DNA of 39,450 nucleotides from contig NZ_AZFI01000003.1 in assembly GCF_001435755.1 (NCBI RefSeq), positions 1-39,450 on the forward strand. The letters run 5' to 3'. The notes under the pieces are model-generated. The model did no database searches. It saw only the letters and a list, made by a program, of their open reading frames with translations, and had not been told where the DNA came from. Position 1 is the first letter of the stretch; every line of letters begins with the position of its first letter. Of this stretch, positions 1 through 9,775 are shown piece after piece. The position numbers and the translations under genes are program-made. This DNA comes from Ligilactobacillus acidipiscis DSM 15836. GTDB lineage: Bacteria > Bacillota > Bacilli > Lactobacillales > Lactobacillaceae.

Positions 1-28
1 GCTCATCAACACTAAAAAGTTTAGACCC

Positions 29-82
29 AAACAAATAAAAACCACGAATTCGCATGTAAGAATTCGTGGTTTTTATTTGTTT
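29..82 (-). terminator. Intrinsic terminator after nth
   Basis: A perfect 23-bp inverted repeat (29-51 with 60-82) encloses an 8-base loop. The GC-containing core CCACGAATTC is flanked by A-rich and T-rich arms, so the hairpin has a U-tract on either strand and could stop transcription from both sides. It lies 11 bases beyond the nth stop codon. The sequence before it (1-28) holds no recognisable gene. Confidence 0.85.
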
Positions 83-92
83 AATTTAGGTC

Positions 93-746
93 CTAGTTAA
101 TATCCTGTTTCAAACGATTTTGTCCTTCCTGACACACCGAAAACAAGGGGCAAGTTTCACACAACGGCTTGCGTGCTTGACACCGATAACGTCCCCAAAA
201 GATCAACGTATGATGAGCGCGGATCCACATTGAGCGTGGTAGTTTTTTCATCAAGATCTGTTCGATTTGGGCAGGAGTATCTTTTTGAGAAACAATCCTT
301 AGCCTCTTGCAAATCCTTGCAACATGAGTATCCACAGCAATCGTCGGAATATTAAAACAATCAGCCAAGACTACATCAGCAGTTTTACGGCCAACACCGG
401 CCAAGGAAGTCAGCTCTTTCATGGTTTGCGGGACTTGTGAGTGGTAATTTTCCATTAAAGAACGAGAACAGGCAACTAAGTACTTCGCTTTGTTCTTATA
501 CAAACCAATATTTTTAATATATTGTTCCACCTCCTTGACGTCTGCCACAGCAAGATCTTCGGGCTGGGGAAAACGCCGAAATAAAGCCGGTGTCGCTGAA
601 TTAACTGATTTATCTGTCGCTTGTGCGCTTAAGATCACTGCCAATAAAAAGTGAAAGTCAGAATCAGCTTTTAATTCAGATTTTACGTCTGGAAATTCAG
701 TCATCATCGTTTCTATTGCTGCAACTGTTTGAGATTTATTCAACAT
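93..746 (-). CDS. nth: Endonuclease III (DNA glycosylase/AP lyase)
   Basis: Base-excision repair enzyme that removes oxidised pyrimidines and cleaves the abasic site. The 217 residues match the usual family length. The helix-hairpin-helix LTSLAGVGRKTA lies at about 113-124 with the catalytic lysine at 121, and the catalytic aspartate is D139 in AVDTHV. A C-terminal 4Fe-4S motif is complete: C189-X6-C196-X2-C199-X5-C205. The ATG is preceded by AGAGGT. It is the last gene of the dinG-ypmB-aspB-asnS-dnaD-nth series, the same order as in Bacillus subtilis, and is followed directly by a strong terminator. Confidence 0.97.
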   Translation of the reverse strand: MLNKSQTVAAIETMMTEFPDVKSELKADSDFHFLLAVILSAQATDKSVNSATPALFRRFPQPEDLAVADVKEVEQYIKNIGLYKNKAKYLVACSRSLMENYHSQVPQTMKELTSLAGVGRKTADVVLADCFNIPTIAVDTHVARICKRLRIVSQKDTPAQIEQILMKKLPRSMWIRAHHTLIFWGRYRCQARKPLCETCPLFSVCQEGQNRLKQDIN

Positions 747-772
747 ATTTTGACCTCTATTATTGTTAAAAA

Positions 773-1498
773 TTATTTTTTCTTAGGATCAGGCTTGTCT
801 GACCAACGATATAACGGGATATGAGGTTTGCTATTATTTCCCTTTTTCTTTGTTTCATTAGTTCGACCAGTAAAACTTTTGCGCCGGTTTGTTTGTAAGT
901 TTTCCACATCAGCAGCTGATTTAATGTTTTGTTTTTCCCAGTTCAGCAATATCTTATCCATATACTTCAAACTATATGCACGACTTAATACTGCCTCGCG
1001 TAAAGCAGCATTGATCAACTCAGGCGCATAATGATCTTCCTTCAGCCACGAATCGATAGTTTCCATTTCGATCGGAGATAACGGATGTCCAAACTCTTCT
1101 TCGATCGAATTATAAACTTGTTCAGTTGCCAACAAAGAACTTTGGTCAACCTCTTTTTTTTCATCATTTTCTGTTAAAGCTGTTAATTTACGATATAGTA
1201 ATTCAAAACTATAACGATCATGTTTCTTTCCGTCAACATCACTGACAGGCACGATCGTTAACATCTTTTTGGCTAGCAGTTGATGAACAAGATCATAAAC
1301 TTCCGTGTTTTTAACACCCATTCGAGCAGCAATCAGTTCAAGGTCAGGAAAGTCTTTACCTGCTTGTAGACAACTGGAGATCTGTAAAAACAAGATAAAT
1401 TCCTCATTAGTTAAACCAAGTTGAGAGTATTTATGCAAGACCATATTAGACACACTAAGCTGTCCTTGCTCGATAAATTTTGCAAATGTTGGGTCCAA
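773..1498 (-). CDS. dnaD: DnaD-like replication initiation protein
   Basis: A primosomal protein that, in Firmicutes, acts with DnaA, DnaB and DnaI in loading the replicative helicase. The 241 residues show an N-terminal winged-helix region (about 1-120) and a C-terminal DnaD/DnaB2 domain (about 130-205) with the family-like LKYMDKILLNWEKQNI stretch, then a basic, lysine-rich tail. The start is TTG at 1498, chosen because AAGGAGG sits 8 bases upstream and no ATG fits better. It lies between asnS and nth, as in B. subtilis. A terminator-like hairpin separates it from asnS, so it may have partly independent expression. Confidence 0.93.
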   Translation of the reverse strand: MDPTFAKFIEQGQLSVSNMVLHKYSQLGLTNEEFILFLQISSCLQAGKDFPDLELIAARMGVKNTEVYDLVHQLLAKKMLTIVPVSDVDGKKHDRYSFELLYRKLTALTENDEKKEVDQSSLLATEQVYNSIEEEFGHPLSPIEMETIDSWLKEDHYAPELINAALREAVLSRAYSLKYMDKILLNWEKQNIKSAADVENLQTNRRKSFTGRTNETKKKGNNSKPHIPLYRWSDKPDPKKK

Positions 1499-1569
1499 GA
1501 TCGTGTCCTCCTTCCGTCTTCATTATCAGTTCTATTATATCCTCTTTATCACCTAAATTTCAGCTAGTA

Positions 1570-1616
1570 CAAAAACAAAAAAGAATGGTAACCATAATCA
1601 TATCATGGTACCATTC
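1570..1616 (-). terminator. Terminator after asnS
   Basis: On the minus strand GAATGGTACCAT pairs with ATGGTTACCATTC (one bulged base), followed by CTTTTTTGTTTTTG. It lies just after the asnS stop and before dnaD, so it probably reduces read-through into dnaD-nth. Confidence 0.75.
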
Positions 1617-1633
1617 CTAATTAAATTAATATT

Positions 1634-2935
1634 TTACGGGTAGATCCGGTTAAGCATTCGTGGGAATGGAATAGCTTCACGAATATGTTCTTCTCCAGTG
1701 ATCCAAGTAACCATTCTTTCTAGCCCCAAACCAAAACCTGAATGAGGTACGCTGCCGTATCTACGCAAGTCTAAGTACCACTGATAGTCTTTTTCATTTA
1801 GACCAGCCTTTTTAATTTGAGCTTCCAAGTAAGCGGCATCTGTTGCACGCTCTGAACCACCGATAATTTCTCCATAACCTTCAGGAGCTAACAAATCAGC
1901 ACAAACCACCAAGTCTTCCCGTGTAGGATGCGGCTTCATATAAAACGGCTTAATAGCCTTAGGATAATTAACAACAAACACCGGTTGGTTAAAATGATTG
2001 GCCAGGTAAGTTTCTTCTGGAGAACCAAAATCAGCGCCCCATTCTAATCCATCAAATTCACCGGAATCTTGTAACAATTTAACAGCTTCATCATAAGAAA
2101 TACGAGGATAAGGCAACTTAGTATAATTTTTCAATAATCCTTTATCTCGACCCAGAAGTGTCAAAGCATAATCACAGTGATCTAAAACACTTTGTACCAA
2201 ATAAGCAATGTAACGCTCCTGTAATTCTAAACTTTCTTCTTGATGCATAAATGCCATTTCCGGCTCGATCATCCAAAACTCGATCAAATGACGCCGTGTT
2301 TTGGACTTTTCAGCACGGAAAGTCGGACCAAAAGTAAACACTTTACCATAAGCCATTGCCCCAGCTTCTGCATAAAGCTGCCCTGATTGAGAAAGATAGG
2401 CATCTTTGTCAAAATATTCAGTATGAAAGAGTTCAGTCGTTCCCTCCGGTGCACTGCCAGTTAAAATCGGTGCATCAAATTTGATGAAACCTTCCTGATT
2501 GAAAAATTCGAAGGTCGCCCGTGTAATTTCATTACGAACTTGCATGTTTGCAAATTGTTTCTTGGAACGTAACCAGAGATGACGATGATCCATCAAAAAA
2601 TCAGTCCCATGTTCTTTAGGGGTGATCGGATAATCTTCACTTTCACCTACAACAGTAATATCTTCGATCTCAATTTCATAACCAAAATGAGAGCGAGAAT
2701 CCTCATGTATCGTTCCAACAACGTACATGCTAGTCTCTTGTTTTACTTCCTTAGCTAATTCGAACACTTCAGGTTCAACATTGTTTTTGACAACTACTCC
2801 CTGAAAATAAGCTGAGCCATCACGTAATTGTAAAAAAGCGATCTTTCCGCTCGAACGTTTATTTGTCAACCAGACACCGATTTTAACTTTCTGATTAACA
2901 TGATTTTTTGAGTCAATAATACTAATAGTTTCCAC
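1634..2935 (-). CDS. asnS: Asparaginyl-tRNA synthetase
   Basis: Class IIb aminoacyl-tRNA synthetase that charges tRNA-Asn. The 433 residues carry an N-terminal OB-fold anticodon-binding domain (about 1-110), class II motif 2 in [15 protein letters not shown] (about 200-216) and motif 3 in [15 protein letters not shown] near the C terminus. The start is GTG at 2935, with GGAGG 7 bases upstream. The stop codon of aspB is only 11 bases upstream, so the two are probably co-transcribed. The asparagine-type motif region [11 protein letters not shown] favours AsnRS over AspRS. No T-box leader is visible before it. Confidence 0.97.
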   Translation of the reverse strand: METISIIDSKNHVNQKVKIGVWLTNKRSSGKIAFLQLRDGSAYFQGVVVKNNVEPEVFELAKEVKQETSMYVVGTIHEDSRSHFGYEIEIEDITVVGESEDYPITPKEHGTDFLMDHRHLWLRSKKQFANMQVRNEITRATFEFFNQEGFIKFDAPILTGSAPEGTTELFHTEYFDKDAYLSQSGQLYAEAGAMAYGKVFTFGPTFRAEKSKTRRHLIEFWMIEPEMAFMHQEESLELQERYIAYLVQSVLDHCDYALTLLGRDKGLLKNYTKLPYPRISYDEAVKLLQDSGEFDGLEWGADFGSPEETYLANHFNQPVFVVNYPKAIKPFYMKPHPTREDLVVCADLLAPEGYGEIIGGSERATDAAYLEAQIKKAGLNEKDYQWYLDLRRYGSVPHSGFGLGLERMVTWITGEEHIREAIPFPRMLNRIYP

Positions 2936-2946
2936 GAATTTTCCTC

Positions 2947-4131
2947 CTACATATGTAATTTCATAAACTTCTTGATCCTGTGAATACTTTCTTCCAAGCT
3001 ATCATCACTGGCAGCATAAGTTAAACGAACAAACCCCGATTGTCCAAATGCTTCTCCTGGTACCAAAGCGACATGGACTTCATCCAACAACTGCTTAGTA
3101 AACTCCGTCGTTGACGTTATCCCTGTCAGTTTCAAAGCTTCAGTAATATCTGGAAAGAAATAAAATGCCCCCTGTGGTTTAACAGGAAATGAAAACCCAG
3201 GAATTTCCATCAATTTAGGATAGAAACGATTCAAACGCTCCTCATAGGTCAAGCGCATTTTTTCTATCTCGCTTTCCGATAATTCAATCGCCGCTAGTGC
3301 AGCATACTGACTGACTGCTGTTAAATTGCTTGTCGTTTGGCCAAGCAGAGCATTGATTTTTGAAATCAGCGGAATAGGACCAGCAATGAAACCGACACGC
3401 CAACCAGTCATCGCATATGACTTAGAGAACCCGCTGACCAAGACAGTATGTTCTCTGATACGGCCGTCAAATTCAAAAGCAGAATGAAATTCAGTCTGGT
3501 CGTAAACCAAATCACGATAAATATCGTCAGTGATCAAAGTTAGATCATTATCAGCAGCCCATTGGGCAATTCTCAATAACTCATCTCTAGAATAAACTAG
3601 ACCAGCAGGATTTTGTGGCGAGTTTATGATCAGCACTTTGCTGTGAGCAGTTAATTGTTTTTCTAAGTCATTTACACCAACTTTACCTGACTTAGCAGTT
3701 GGATATACAAAGACTGGTTTGCCACCTGCAAGTTTGACCTGTTCACCGTAACTGACCCAAAAAGGCACGGGAATAAGTACCTCATCGCCAGGATCTAATA
3801 ATGCTTGACCTAATAAATATAAAGCAAATTTAGCACCTGTGGTCACTGAAACATTAGCGGCTGAGAAATCAGTTTGGTATTGCTGATTAATTTTAGCTGC
3901 GATCGCCTTTTTTAAGGGCAAGATCCCACTGGCAGCTGTATAAGAATCAACTTTTCCATGTTGGATCGCAGAAATTGCTTTGTCCCTAATAGTCTGTGGT
4001 GTCGAAAAATCGGGCTCCCCAGCTGTCAAATTGATCACATCGACCCCCGAAGCAGCTAATTGCATAGCCTGATCAGACAAAGCGATCGTTGCAGAAGGCT
4101 GTAAATTTTGGACGCGTTGCGATAATTTCAT
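2947..4131 (-). CDS. aspB: Aspartate aminotransferase, class I PLP-dependent
   Basis: Interconverts aspartate and 2-oxoglutarate with oxaloacetate and glutamate. The 394 residues fit subgroup I-gamma enzymes. Visible active-site elements are NSPQNPAG with N174, TDDIY with D202, and the PLP lysine K237 in [16 protein letters not shown]; a C-terminal arginine lies in FVRLTYA. The ATG has a GGGGG-type ribosome site. It is tightly placed between the ypmB-like gene and asnS, an arrangement shared with B. subtilis. This coupling makes biological sense because aspartate feeds asparagine supply. Confidence 0.94.
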   Translation of the reverse strand: MKLSQRVQNLQPSATIALSDQAMQLAASGVDVINLTAGEPDFSTPQTIRDKAISAIQHGKVDSYTAASGILPLKKAIAAKINQQYQTDFSAANVSVTTGAKFALYLLGQALLDPGDEVLIPVPFWVSYGEQVKLAGGKPVFVYPTAKSGKVGVNDLEKQLTAHSKVLIINSPQNPAGLVYSRDELLRIAQWAADNDLTLITDDIYRDLVYDQTEFHSAFEFDGRIREHTVLVSGFSKSYAMTGWRVGFIAGPIPLISKINALLGQTTSNLTAVSQYAALAAIELSESEIEKMRLTYEERLNRFYPKLMEIPGFSFPVKPQGAFYFFPDITEALKLTGITSTTEFTKQLLDEVHVALVPGEAFGQSGFVRLTYAASDDSLEESIHRIKKFMKLHM

Positions 4132-4148
4132 TTGATAACCCCCTTTTA

Positions 4149-4643
4149 TTATAAGTTTTGTATTTCCTTGATCACTGCTCCGTTTTTAAAAGTTAACAGT
4201 GAATAACAAAGGTTTCCTTTTTGATTCAAGTAAGTTACTTCCCAGACTGGATGTTTTTTGGCCGAATCCATTCCTAAAGCAACGTTTAAGACCTTCTTAG
4301 GTTTTCTGTTTGAAACTATCAAAGCACGTGCCTGTTTGGCCGAGATCCCCTTGTTAGCTGCATAGACATTGATCCGTTTATTATTGCCAGAAATGATCGC
4401 ATAGAGCTTCTCGCCTTGCTTATTGTTACCTTCAACGGTACGATAGCTTCTTCCTTCACGTTGAAATTCAAAGTAGTTCGTTTTCTTTGTAATGTGGGCA
4501 TATTTTTCAGCTAGCAGAGCTGCTTTTTGCTCGTTTGACTCATATGGCCTCATCGCACCACGAAAAAAGACAAATATCAATAACAACAATGCTATCAAAA
4601 TTGACCAAATGATTTTGTTTTTTGATCCATTATTTTTTCTCAT
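4149..4643 (-). CDS. ypmB: YpmB-like membrane-anchored protein (DUF5590)
   Basis: A 164-residue protein with a basic N terminus, one hydrophobic segment (about 11-29, IIWSILIALLLLIFVFFRG) and an extracytoplasmic domain of alternating short strands that resembles PepSY-like folds (VWEVTYLNQKGN near the C terminus). No catalytic motif is seen and its function is unknown in the family. It sits in the ypmB position between dinG and aspB, which is the main support for the name. The upstream ribosome site (ATAGGG) is weak. Confidence 0.8.
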   Translation of the reverse strand: MRKNNGSKNKIIWSILIALLLLIFVFFRGAMRPYESNEQKAALLAEKYAHITKKTNYFEFQREGRSYRTVEGNNKQGEKLYAIISGNNKRINVYAANKGISAKQARALIVSNRKPKKVLNVALGMDSAKKHPVWEVTYLNQKGNLCYSLLTFKNGAVIKEIQNL

Positions 4644-4731
4644 TTTTTACCCTATTCCTTGCTCACACATTAAAAATCTTATCAGACACTAATCAATTAT
4701 ACCAATCCTGCGATCTTCTTTAAAGATTGAG

Positions 4732-7527
4732 CTAAATGTTTTTAAAAAAATTTTGTAAATTATCACCTAGTTCGGCTGTTTTTCGCCTTTCTAGTTTAAC
4801 GCCTGCAGGAAATGATTTTTCAAAAACGACCCCATATTTTTTAGTCAAGATCCGTGGATCAAGTAAAACAAACGCGCCAATATCTGTCTTTGTTCTGATC
4901 AACCGTCCAAAACCCTGATTTAATTTGATCACTGCTTCAGGTAAAGCTATTGTTGAAAAAGGATTTTCTCCTAGTTTTTCTGCTTTGTGGTACCTGGCCT
5001 GATTAATTACTGAATCAACTGCTTGGAAAGGTAAGCGCGTTACGACCAGCAACTCCAGATCATCATGCGGCAAATCGACACCTTCCCAAAAACTACCGGT
5101 CCCTAGTAAAATAGCCTGATGTTCATGATCCATTAAAAAGCGTTTTTTAATTTTTTCTACCCCACCAGAGATTCCCTGAGCCAAAACATTCTTGGTCCTA
5201 GTCAGCCCCTTTTGCTGTAACAACTGATAAACATCAGCAATTGTCTGAAGCGAATTAAACAAGATCAAAGTCTGTCGTGGTACCTTACTACATATCTCAG
5301 AAATAGTGTCTGCCAGATATTTACAGTATTCTTGCTGATCGACGACCCCAACATCAGGAGCATCCATAGCAACCATAGCTGCGACCTGCTTTCGATAATC
5401 AAAAGATGAATCATACTGCGAGATCTGTGTCTTTGCAGGTAGATCAAGATTAGTTGGAATAAAGTTTTTGATTTCTGGTAATGAAAGCTCTGCTCCTGTT
5501 AATAATGTATGCTGAAAAGATTCATAAATATGATTTTTCAAAAAGTTCTTGGTCTCCATTAAACCACTATGGATCCGCAAGTGAGCGCCTTTCACATTGG
5601 ACTTAGTCAACCAGATTATTTGACTCTCAAATAATTCTTCCAACTGATCCAAATCGAATAATTTCCAATTTTTTAGCTCCTTAGTCAAAGAGCGAGCTAG
5701 TGTGAAATAATCATTCAACAATTTATTTTGAACCGAGCTCAAGTGCAATGTCGTACTTTGTGTCATAAATTTCTTATATAGCTCACGATCAACCTGGACT
5801 AATTTCCTATAAGCACTAGCTACTGTTACAAACTCAGCTAAGTGTCCCTTGATAAAACCACGTATTTTTTTTGGGCGCAACAATTGTTCATAGTACTCAC
5901 TTTGACTAGCATTACCACCGACAAAAGTCGCAGCAAGATCATTTCTTAATTGAGGTACCCGCGAATCGATCACCCTAATAACTTGCAACAAATGTTTAAA
6001 CTCCGAGCTAGTTATAAAACCCGACCCAACAAGATCGATGAAGGAATACGATTCATGTGATCTAATTTTGACAAGTAGTGAATCTGCTAAGATCTTGATC
6101 TCATCAAAATCTAAAGTTTTCCTATTATTTTTAATTGTCATTGGTGCCAAGTGCTGTGCCTCATCAACGACTAATAAGCTGTTTGGCCCACTCAATTCCT
6201 CAATATGGCTGCTTAAATACGCATGATTAGTCAAAACAAAATCAGCATTTTTTTCAGCCAGTTTCTTTCTTCTCAGAAAATCGACGGAATAAAAAGGGTT
6301 GTCGCTATCCAATTCTTCAACGCCACGATGGTGGATCTCGTTAAACAATGGATCTTGTAATTTAGTCAAATGCAACTCATCAAAATCACCAGTTTTTGTT
6401 TCCATCAGCCAAACCATGATCCTCATTTGTAATAGATTTGTGTGAGAATTTTGCGTGCGTTTCAAAGATTGTGCAAAACGAGCCAAGTCGATGAAATGGT
6501 AGTTACCCTTTAAAGAAACTACAGAGCACCCAAATGGCAGTATTTTTTTTAAAAGAGAAAACGCATTTTCTTGGAGTTGAGTTTGTAAGACATTGGTTGC
6601 AGTGCTGATCACTACCTGCTTTCCCTGTCCAGTTTGATAAGCAGCGGGAAACAAATAACCTAATGTCTTACCAGCCCCTGTTGGTGCATCGATCACCCGT
6701 ACCAAATCTGAGCCGTTAAAAAATTCAAACGTTTCATCCATCATTTTTACTTGTTGCAAACGAACATCGATCAGGCCTGTAAAAAGCTTTTCTTTTTCGA
6801 CTAATTCAAATGGATAATCAAGTGGAGCCAGAGTGTCTTTTGAAAAAATCGGTCTTTGAATGATCAACCCGGCAACAGACATTAAGTCAGCGGGCAGTTT
6901 AGTTTCTTGTTTACTTTTTTGCTCATACGCTTCTTTAAAGCAATCAACAGTATCTAACTCTAACTGCCTTCCTCTAAGACTTAATTCTTCTAATAATGTT
7001 AATGGAAAATCAGCGATCCGTTCCCGGAGTTTAATAAAAAGCGCTGCCGTTGTTCGCGCGTCGCTTGCTGCATTATGCGGTTGCTCATGTGTCAAAGACA
7101 AAAAGTGACTGACATCTGATAATCTATACGATGGTAAAGTCGGTAAAACGATTTGTGCTAATTGAACTGTGTCGATCCCTTTAAGATCTAGCTCTGGATA
7201 ACCTACACGTACCAATTCACTATTCAAAAAATTATAATCAAAGGCAATATTATGTGCGACAAAGGTCGTATTTTGTAACAAAGAATAAATGGTCCCTGCC
7301 ATTTCTTCAAAGCTTGGGGCCTTCTTGACATCTTTATCACTGATATTGGTTAATTGCGAAATCTCTGGGGGGATCGGTTGTTTAGGATCGATCAGCGTTG
7401 AAAACTCGTTAACGATCCGTTTATGCTGTACGAAAGTACAACTAAATTGAATGATTCGATTAGTCCCATTGATGGCAGTTCCCGTAGTTTCAAGGTCCAC
7501 CACGGCATATGTTTTTCGACTACTCAT
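4732..7527 (-). CDS. dinG: DinG-family exonuclease/helicase-like ATPase
   Basis: A 931-residue Firmicutes-type DinG. Residues 1-170 form a DEDDh 3'-5' exonuclease domain like DnaQ (AVVDLETTG, VAHNIAFDYNFL, HNAASDARTTAALF). The rest is a superfamily 2 helicase of the XPD/DinG type, with Walker A APTGAGKT near 285, the DEAH-type box VVDEAQHL near 455 and motif VI QGFGRLIRT near 880. The cysteines that bind 4Fe-4S in E. coli DinG are not apparent; after LKGNYHF no cysteine cluster follows, consistent with iron-sulfur-free Firmicutes homologues. It begins the dinG-to-nth cluster; ypmA, present in B. subtilis, is missing. Confidence 0.95.
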   Translation of the reverse strand: MSSRKTYAVVDLETTGTAINGTNRIIQFSCTFVQHKRIVNEFSTLIDPKQPIPPEISQLTNISDKDVKKAPSFEEMAGTIYSLLQNTTFVAHNIAFDYNFLNSELVRVGYPELDLKGIDTVQLAQIVLPTLPSYRLSDVSHFLSLTHEQPHNAASDARTTAALFIKLRERIADFPLTLLEELSLRGRQLELDTVDCFKEAYEQKSKQETKLPADLMSVAGLIIQRPIFSKDTLAPLDYPFELVEKEKLFTGLIDVRLQQVKMMDETFEFFNGSDLVRVIDAPTGAGKTLGYLFPAAYQTGQGKQVVISTATNVLQTQLQENAFSLLKKILPFGCSVVSLKGNYHFIDLARFAQSLKRTQNSHTNLLQMRIMVWLMETKTGDFDELHLTKLQDPLFNEIHHRGVEELDSDNPFYSVDFLRRKKLAEKNADFVLTNHAYLSSHIEELSGPNSLLVVDEAQHLAPMTIKNNRKTLDFDEIKILADSLLVKIRSHESYSFIDLVGSGFITSSEFKHLLQVIRVIDSRVPQLRNDLAATFVGGNASQSEYYEQLLRPKKIRGFIKGHLAEFVTVASAYRKLVQVDRELYKKFMTQSTTLHLSSVQNKLLNDYFTLARSLTKELKNWKLFDLDQLEELFESQIIWLTKSNVKGAHLRIHSGLMETKNFLKNHIYESFQHTLLTGAELSLPEIKNFIPTNLDLPAKTQISQYDSSFDYRKQVAAMVAMDAPDVGVVDQQEYCKYLADTISEICSKVPRQTLILFNSLQTIADVYQLLQQKGLTRTKNVLAQGISGGVEKIKKRFLMDHEHQAILLGTGSFWEGVDLPHDDLELLVVTRLPFQAVDSVINQARYHKAEKLGENPFSTIALPEAVIKLNQGFGRLIRTKTDIGAFVLLDPRILTKKYGVVFEKSFPAGVKLERRKTAELGDNLQNFFKNI

Positions 7528-7547
7528 TTTTTCACCACTTCTACAAA

Positions 7548-7576
7548 TTGATCAAATCAAAAGTGTATATTACAAT
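7548..7576 (+). promoter_or_regulatory. Predicted promoter of a small transcript between dinG and mvk
   Basis: TTGATC (7548-7553) and TACAAT (7571-7576) are separated by exactly 17 bases. It faces away from dinG and predicts a start near 7583. It overlaps the opposing dinG promoter region, so the two could interfere. Confidence 0.4.
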
Positions 7577-7581
7577 CGTTG

Positions 7582-7610
7582 ATATTACCAGTATTGGCGC
7601 TTTTTGTCCA
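7582..7610 (-). promoter_or_regulatory. Predicted dinG promoter
   Basis: Read on the minus strand, TGGACA (7610-7605) and TAATAT (7587-7582) are separated by 17 bases, placing the start about 50 bases before the dinG ATG. No LexA box is visible here, so SOS control of dinG is not supported. Confidence 0.5.
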
Positions 7611-7665
7611 CTTCTACTAGTTACACTAAACACTTATTCGTGCTGTTCGAATAAGTTGTTTTTTT
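7583..7665 (+). ncRNA. Candidate small RNA between dinG and mvk
   Basis: A unit of about 80 bases runs from a predicted start near 7583 to an intrinsic terminator: ACTTATTCG (7632-7640) pairs with CGAATAAGT (7648-7656) and is followed by TGTTTTTTTG. No plus-strand gene precedes the terminator, no ATG-initiated ORF lies inside, and mvk has its own promoter further on. A small RNA, or a premature-termination leader, is the simplest reading. This is an inference from signals only. Confidence 0.4.
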
Positions 7666-7693
7666 GAAAATACGATTCGACTAAGAATTTTCA

Positions 7694-7722
7694 TTGTCTG
7701 ATTTGGTGCTAAAATGTATAAT
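7694..7722 (+). promoter_or_regulatory. Predicted promoter of the mevalonate operon
   Basis: TTGTCT (7694-7699) and a perfect TATAAT (7717-7722) are 17 bases apart, predicting a start near 7729 and a leader of about 85 bases before mvk. Confidence 0.65.
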
Positions 7723-7814
7723 TATGTTGCTTAGCAATTAAATCTAATCACGGAGTCCAATGAAAAGGACCAAAAATTTGCTACAAATAACAGTGAGAGG
7801 AAGTTTAATTAACC

Positions 7815-8771
7815 ATGAAACAAAAAGCAGACGGTATCGGCCATAGTCACGCTAAAATAATTTTGATAGGTGAACATTCGGTCGTATACGGACAGCCGGC
7901 AATTGCTCTTCCTTTGACAACGATTCAAACAGAAGCAAAATTGTTTTTTACAAATGATGACCAACAACTTATACAAAGTTCGTATTTTGATGGACCTGTT
8001 AACGAGATGCCTCCCGCTATGTTGGGAATATCACACTTGCTAAAAAATATCTTAGCACAGGCACATCAAGAAAAAAGTAGTTTTATTTTGAAAATAAGAA
8101 GTCAATTACCTGCTGAACGCGGCATGGGATCTTCGGCGGCGGTCGCGATCTCCATCATTCGCTGCTTATATGATGCATTTGGCCTTAAGTTAACACATAG
8201 CCAAACACTACGTCTAGCAAACATCTCCGAAACTGACACCCATAAAAATCCTAGTGGGCTGGATGCTGCTACTGCTGCCAGTGAAAATCCGATCTGGCTG
8301 ATCAGAGACCAGGAGCTAGTGCCATTACCTATCACCATGAATGCTTACATTTTGATTTGCGACAGTGGGGTCAAGGGGCAGACGGGCAAAGCAATCAAGA
8401 TCGTGCAAAACAATCTGACTAATGAACCGCAAAAAACTAAGGCCCACCTGGCCCACTTAGGTCGATTGTCAATTGAGGTCAGGGAACAATTAGCAAAAAA
8501 TGACGTTTTTGGTTTAGGCAGATCCTTAAATTCAGCGCAAAAGCATTTGAATGCGATCGGCGTCAGCAGCCAAAACTTGGAAGATCTGATCCACCTTGCT
8601 TTACAAAATGGCTCACTTGGCAGTAAATTAACTGGCGGTGGTCGTGGCGGTTGTTTCATCAATTTGACCAAAAATCGGGCAACTGCTGAAAAGTTAGCAG
8701 CTGTTTTACAAAAGCACGGTGTTACAAAAAGTTGGATCCAACCACTGTCATCTGAAATTGGAGGTTTATAA
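7815..8771 (+). CDS. mvk: Mevalonate kinase
   Basis: Phosphorylates mevalonate to 5-phosphomevalonate, the first step of the lower mevalonate pathway. The 318 residues show the GHMP kinase signature: an N-terminal AKIILIGEHSVVYG (about 14-27), the ATP loop ERGMGSSAAVAIS (about 101-113) and the C-terminal KLTGGGRGGCF motif. SDTHKNPSG-like sequence (about 145) corresponds to the substrate-binding Asp/Asn region. The ATG follows GAGAGGAAG. Its TAA overlaps the mvaD ATG by one base (TAATG), so translation is probably coupled. First gene of mvk-mvaD-pmk-fni. Confidence 0.96.
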   Translation: MKQKADGIGHSHAKIILIGEHSVVYGQPAIALPLTTIQTEAKLFFTNDDQQLIQSSYFDGPVNEMPPAMLGISHLLKNILAQAHQEKSSFILKIRSQLPAERGMGSSAAVAISIIRCLYDAFGLKLTHSQTLRLANISETDTHKNPSGLDAATAASENPIWLIRDQELVPLPITMNAYILICDSGVKGQTGKAIKIVQNNLTNEPQKTKAHLAHLGRLSIEVREQLAKNDVFGLGRSLNSAQKHLNAIGVSSQNLEDLIHLALQNGSLGSKLTGGGRGGCFINLTKNRATAEKLAAVLQKHGVTKSWIQPLSSEIGGL

Positions 8772-9745
8772 TGCAACATTTGCAAGCTGCTGCTCGTGCA
8801 CATACCAATATCGCGTTGATCAAATATTGGGGCAAAAAAGACCAAAACTTGATTTTGCCAATGAACAGCTCTCTATCATTGACTTTGGATAAATTTTATA
8901 CAGATACTTTTGTTGAATATTTGCCTAATTTACATGGAGATATCTTTTTCTTAAATGGTAAACAAAAAGTTGACCCTAAAATCAAAATTTTCATGAACCT
9001 CATTCGTCAAGTTACTGGACTGAACGTCTACGCACAAATCAAATCAACTAATCATGTTCCTACTGCGGCAGGCTTAGCTTCTTCTGCATCCGCCTATGCA
9101 GCCTTATCGTTAGCAGCGACTGCAGCCGCAGGTAAAATATATAGCAAAACTGAACTGTCACGAATTGCACGTCGCGGGTCCGGTTCTGCCACACGTTCAG
9201 TCTTTGGCAACTTTGTTGAATGGGTTGCCGGAAACGACGATCAAAGCTCTTATGCGCGCCCAGTCAAAATAATGAACGACTGGGACATTAGGATGGTGGC
9301 GATCGTCGTCGATTCTCGTCCCAAAAAGATTTCATCGCGTTCAGGTATGCAAACTGTGGTAGAGACCTCACCCTTTTATCATTCGTGGGTCAAAACAGCT
9401 AACGAAGACTTGAAGAATATTAAAAAAGCACTGAAAAATGGCTCGTTTGAAACATTTGGCACTATTGCTGAAAGCAATGCTTTGAAAATGCATGCTTTAA
9501 ATTTGAGTGCTTCGCCTCATTTTAACTACTTTGAACCCCAAAGCCTGGTAGCAATGAATGCTGTAGAAGATATGAGAACACAAGGTGTACAATGTTACTA
9601 CACGATGGATGCTGGTCCAAATGTGAAAGTCATTTGTAAAAACAAGGATCTTGATGTTATATTAGAACAGTTGCACCGTTATTTTCCCAGTGACCACCTG
9701 TTCGTGGCAGCACCTGGGCCTGGAGTTGAATTATTAAACAATTAA
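8771..9745 (+). CDS. mvaD: Diphosphomevalonate decarboxylase
   Basis: ATP-dependent decarboxylation of 5-diphosphomevalonate to isopentenyl diphosphate. The 324 residues carry the family hallmarks NIALIKYWGK (about 14-23), PMNSSLSLTLD, TAAGLASSASAYAAL (about 98-112), SGSATRSVFG and the catalytic aspartate in YTMDAGPNVK near 280. It overlaps mvk by one base and GGAGG lies just upstream inside mvk. It stands before the phosphomevalonate kinase gene although it acts after it, an order common in Gram-positive cocci and lactobacilli. Confidence 0.97.
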   Translation: MQHLQAAARAHTNIALIKYWGKKDQNLILPMNSSLSLTLDKFYTDTFVEYLPNLHGDIFFLNGKQKVDPKIKIFMNLIRQVTGLNVYAQIKSTNHVPTAAGLASSASAYAALSLAATAAAGKIYSKTELSRIARRGSGSATRSVFGNFVEWVAGNDDQSSYARPVKIMNDWDIRMVAIVVDSRPKKISSRSGMQTVVETSPFYHSWVKTANEDLKNIKKALKNGSFETFGTIAESNALKMHALNLSASPHFNYFEPQSLVAMNAVEDMRTQGVQCYYTMDAGPNVKVICKNKDLDVILEQLHRYFPSDHLFVAAPGPGVELLNN

Positions 9746-9775
9746 GAAATAATTTCCTGAAAGGGTCTGATTTAT

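Noticed and set aside
1-28. Possible repeat or insertion-sequence end at the left edge
   Set aside because: Only 28 bases, with no terminal repeat or coding signal to support it.
2936-2946. T-box leader before asnS
   Set aside because: The gap to aspB is 11 bases and no AGGGTGGNACCGCG-type antiterminator sequence is present.
7533-7618. CCACTTCTAC occurring twice near the dinG promoter
   Set aside because: A 10-base match, one copy overlapping the dinG ribosome site; not enough to call an operator.
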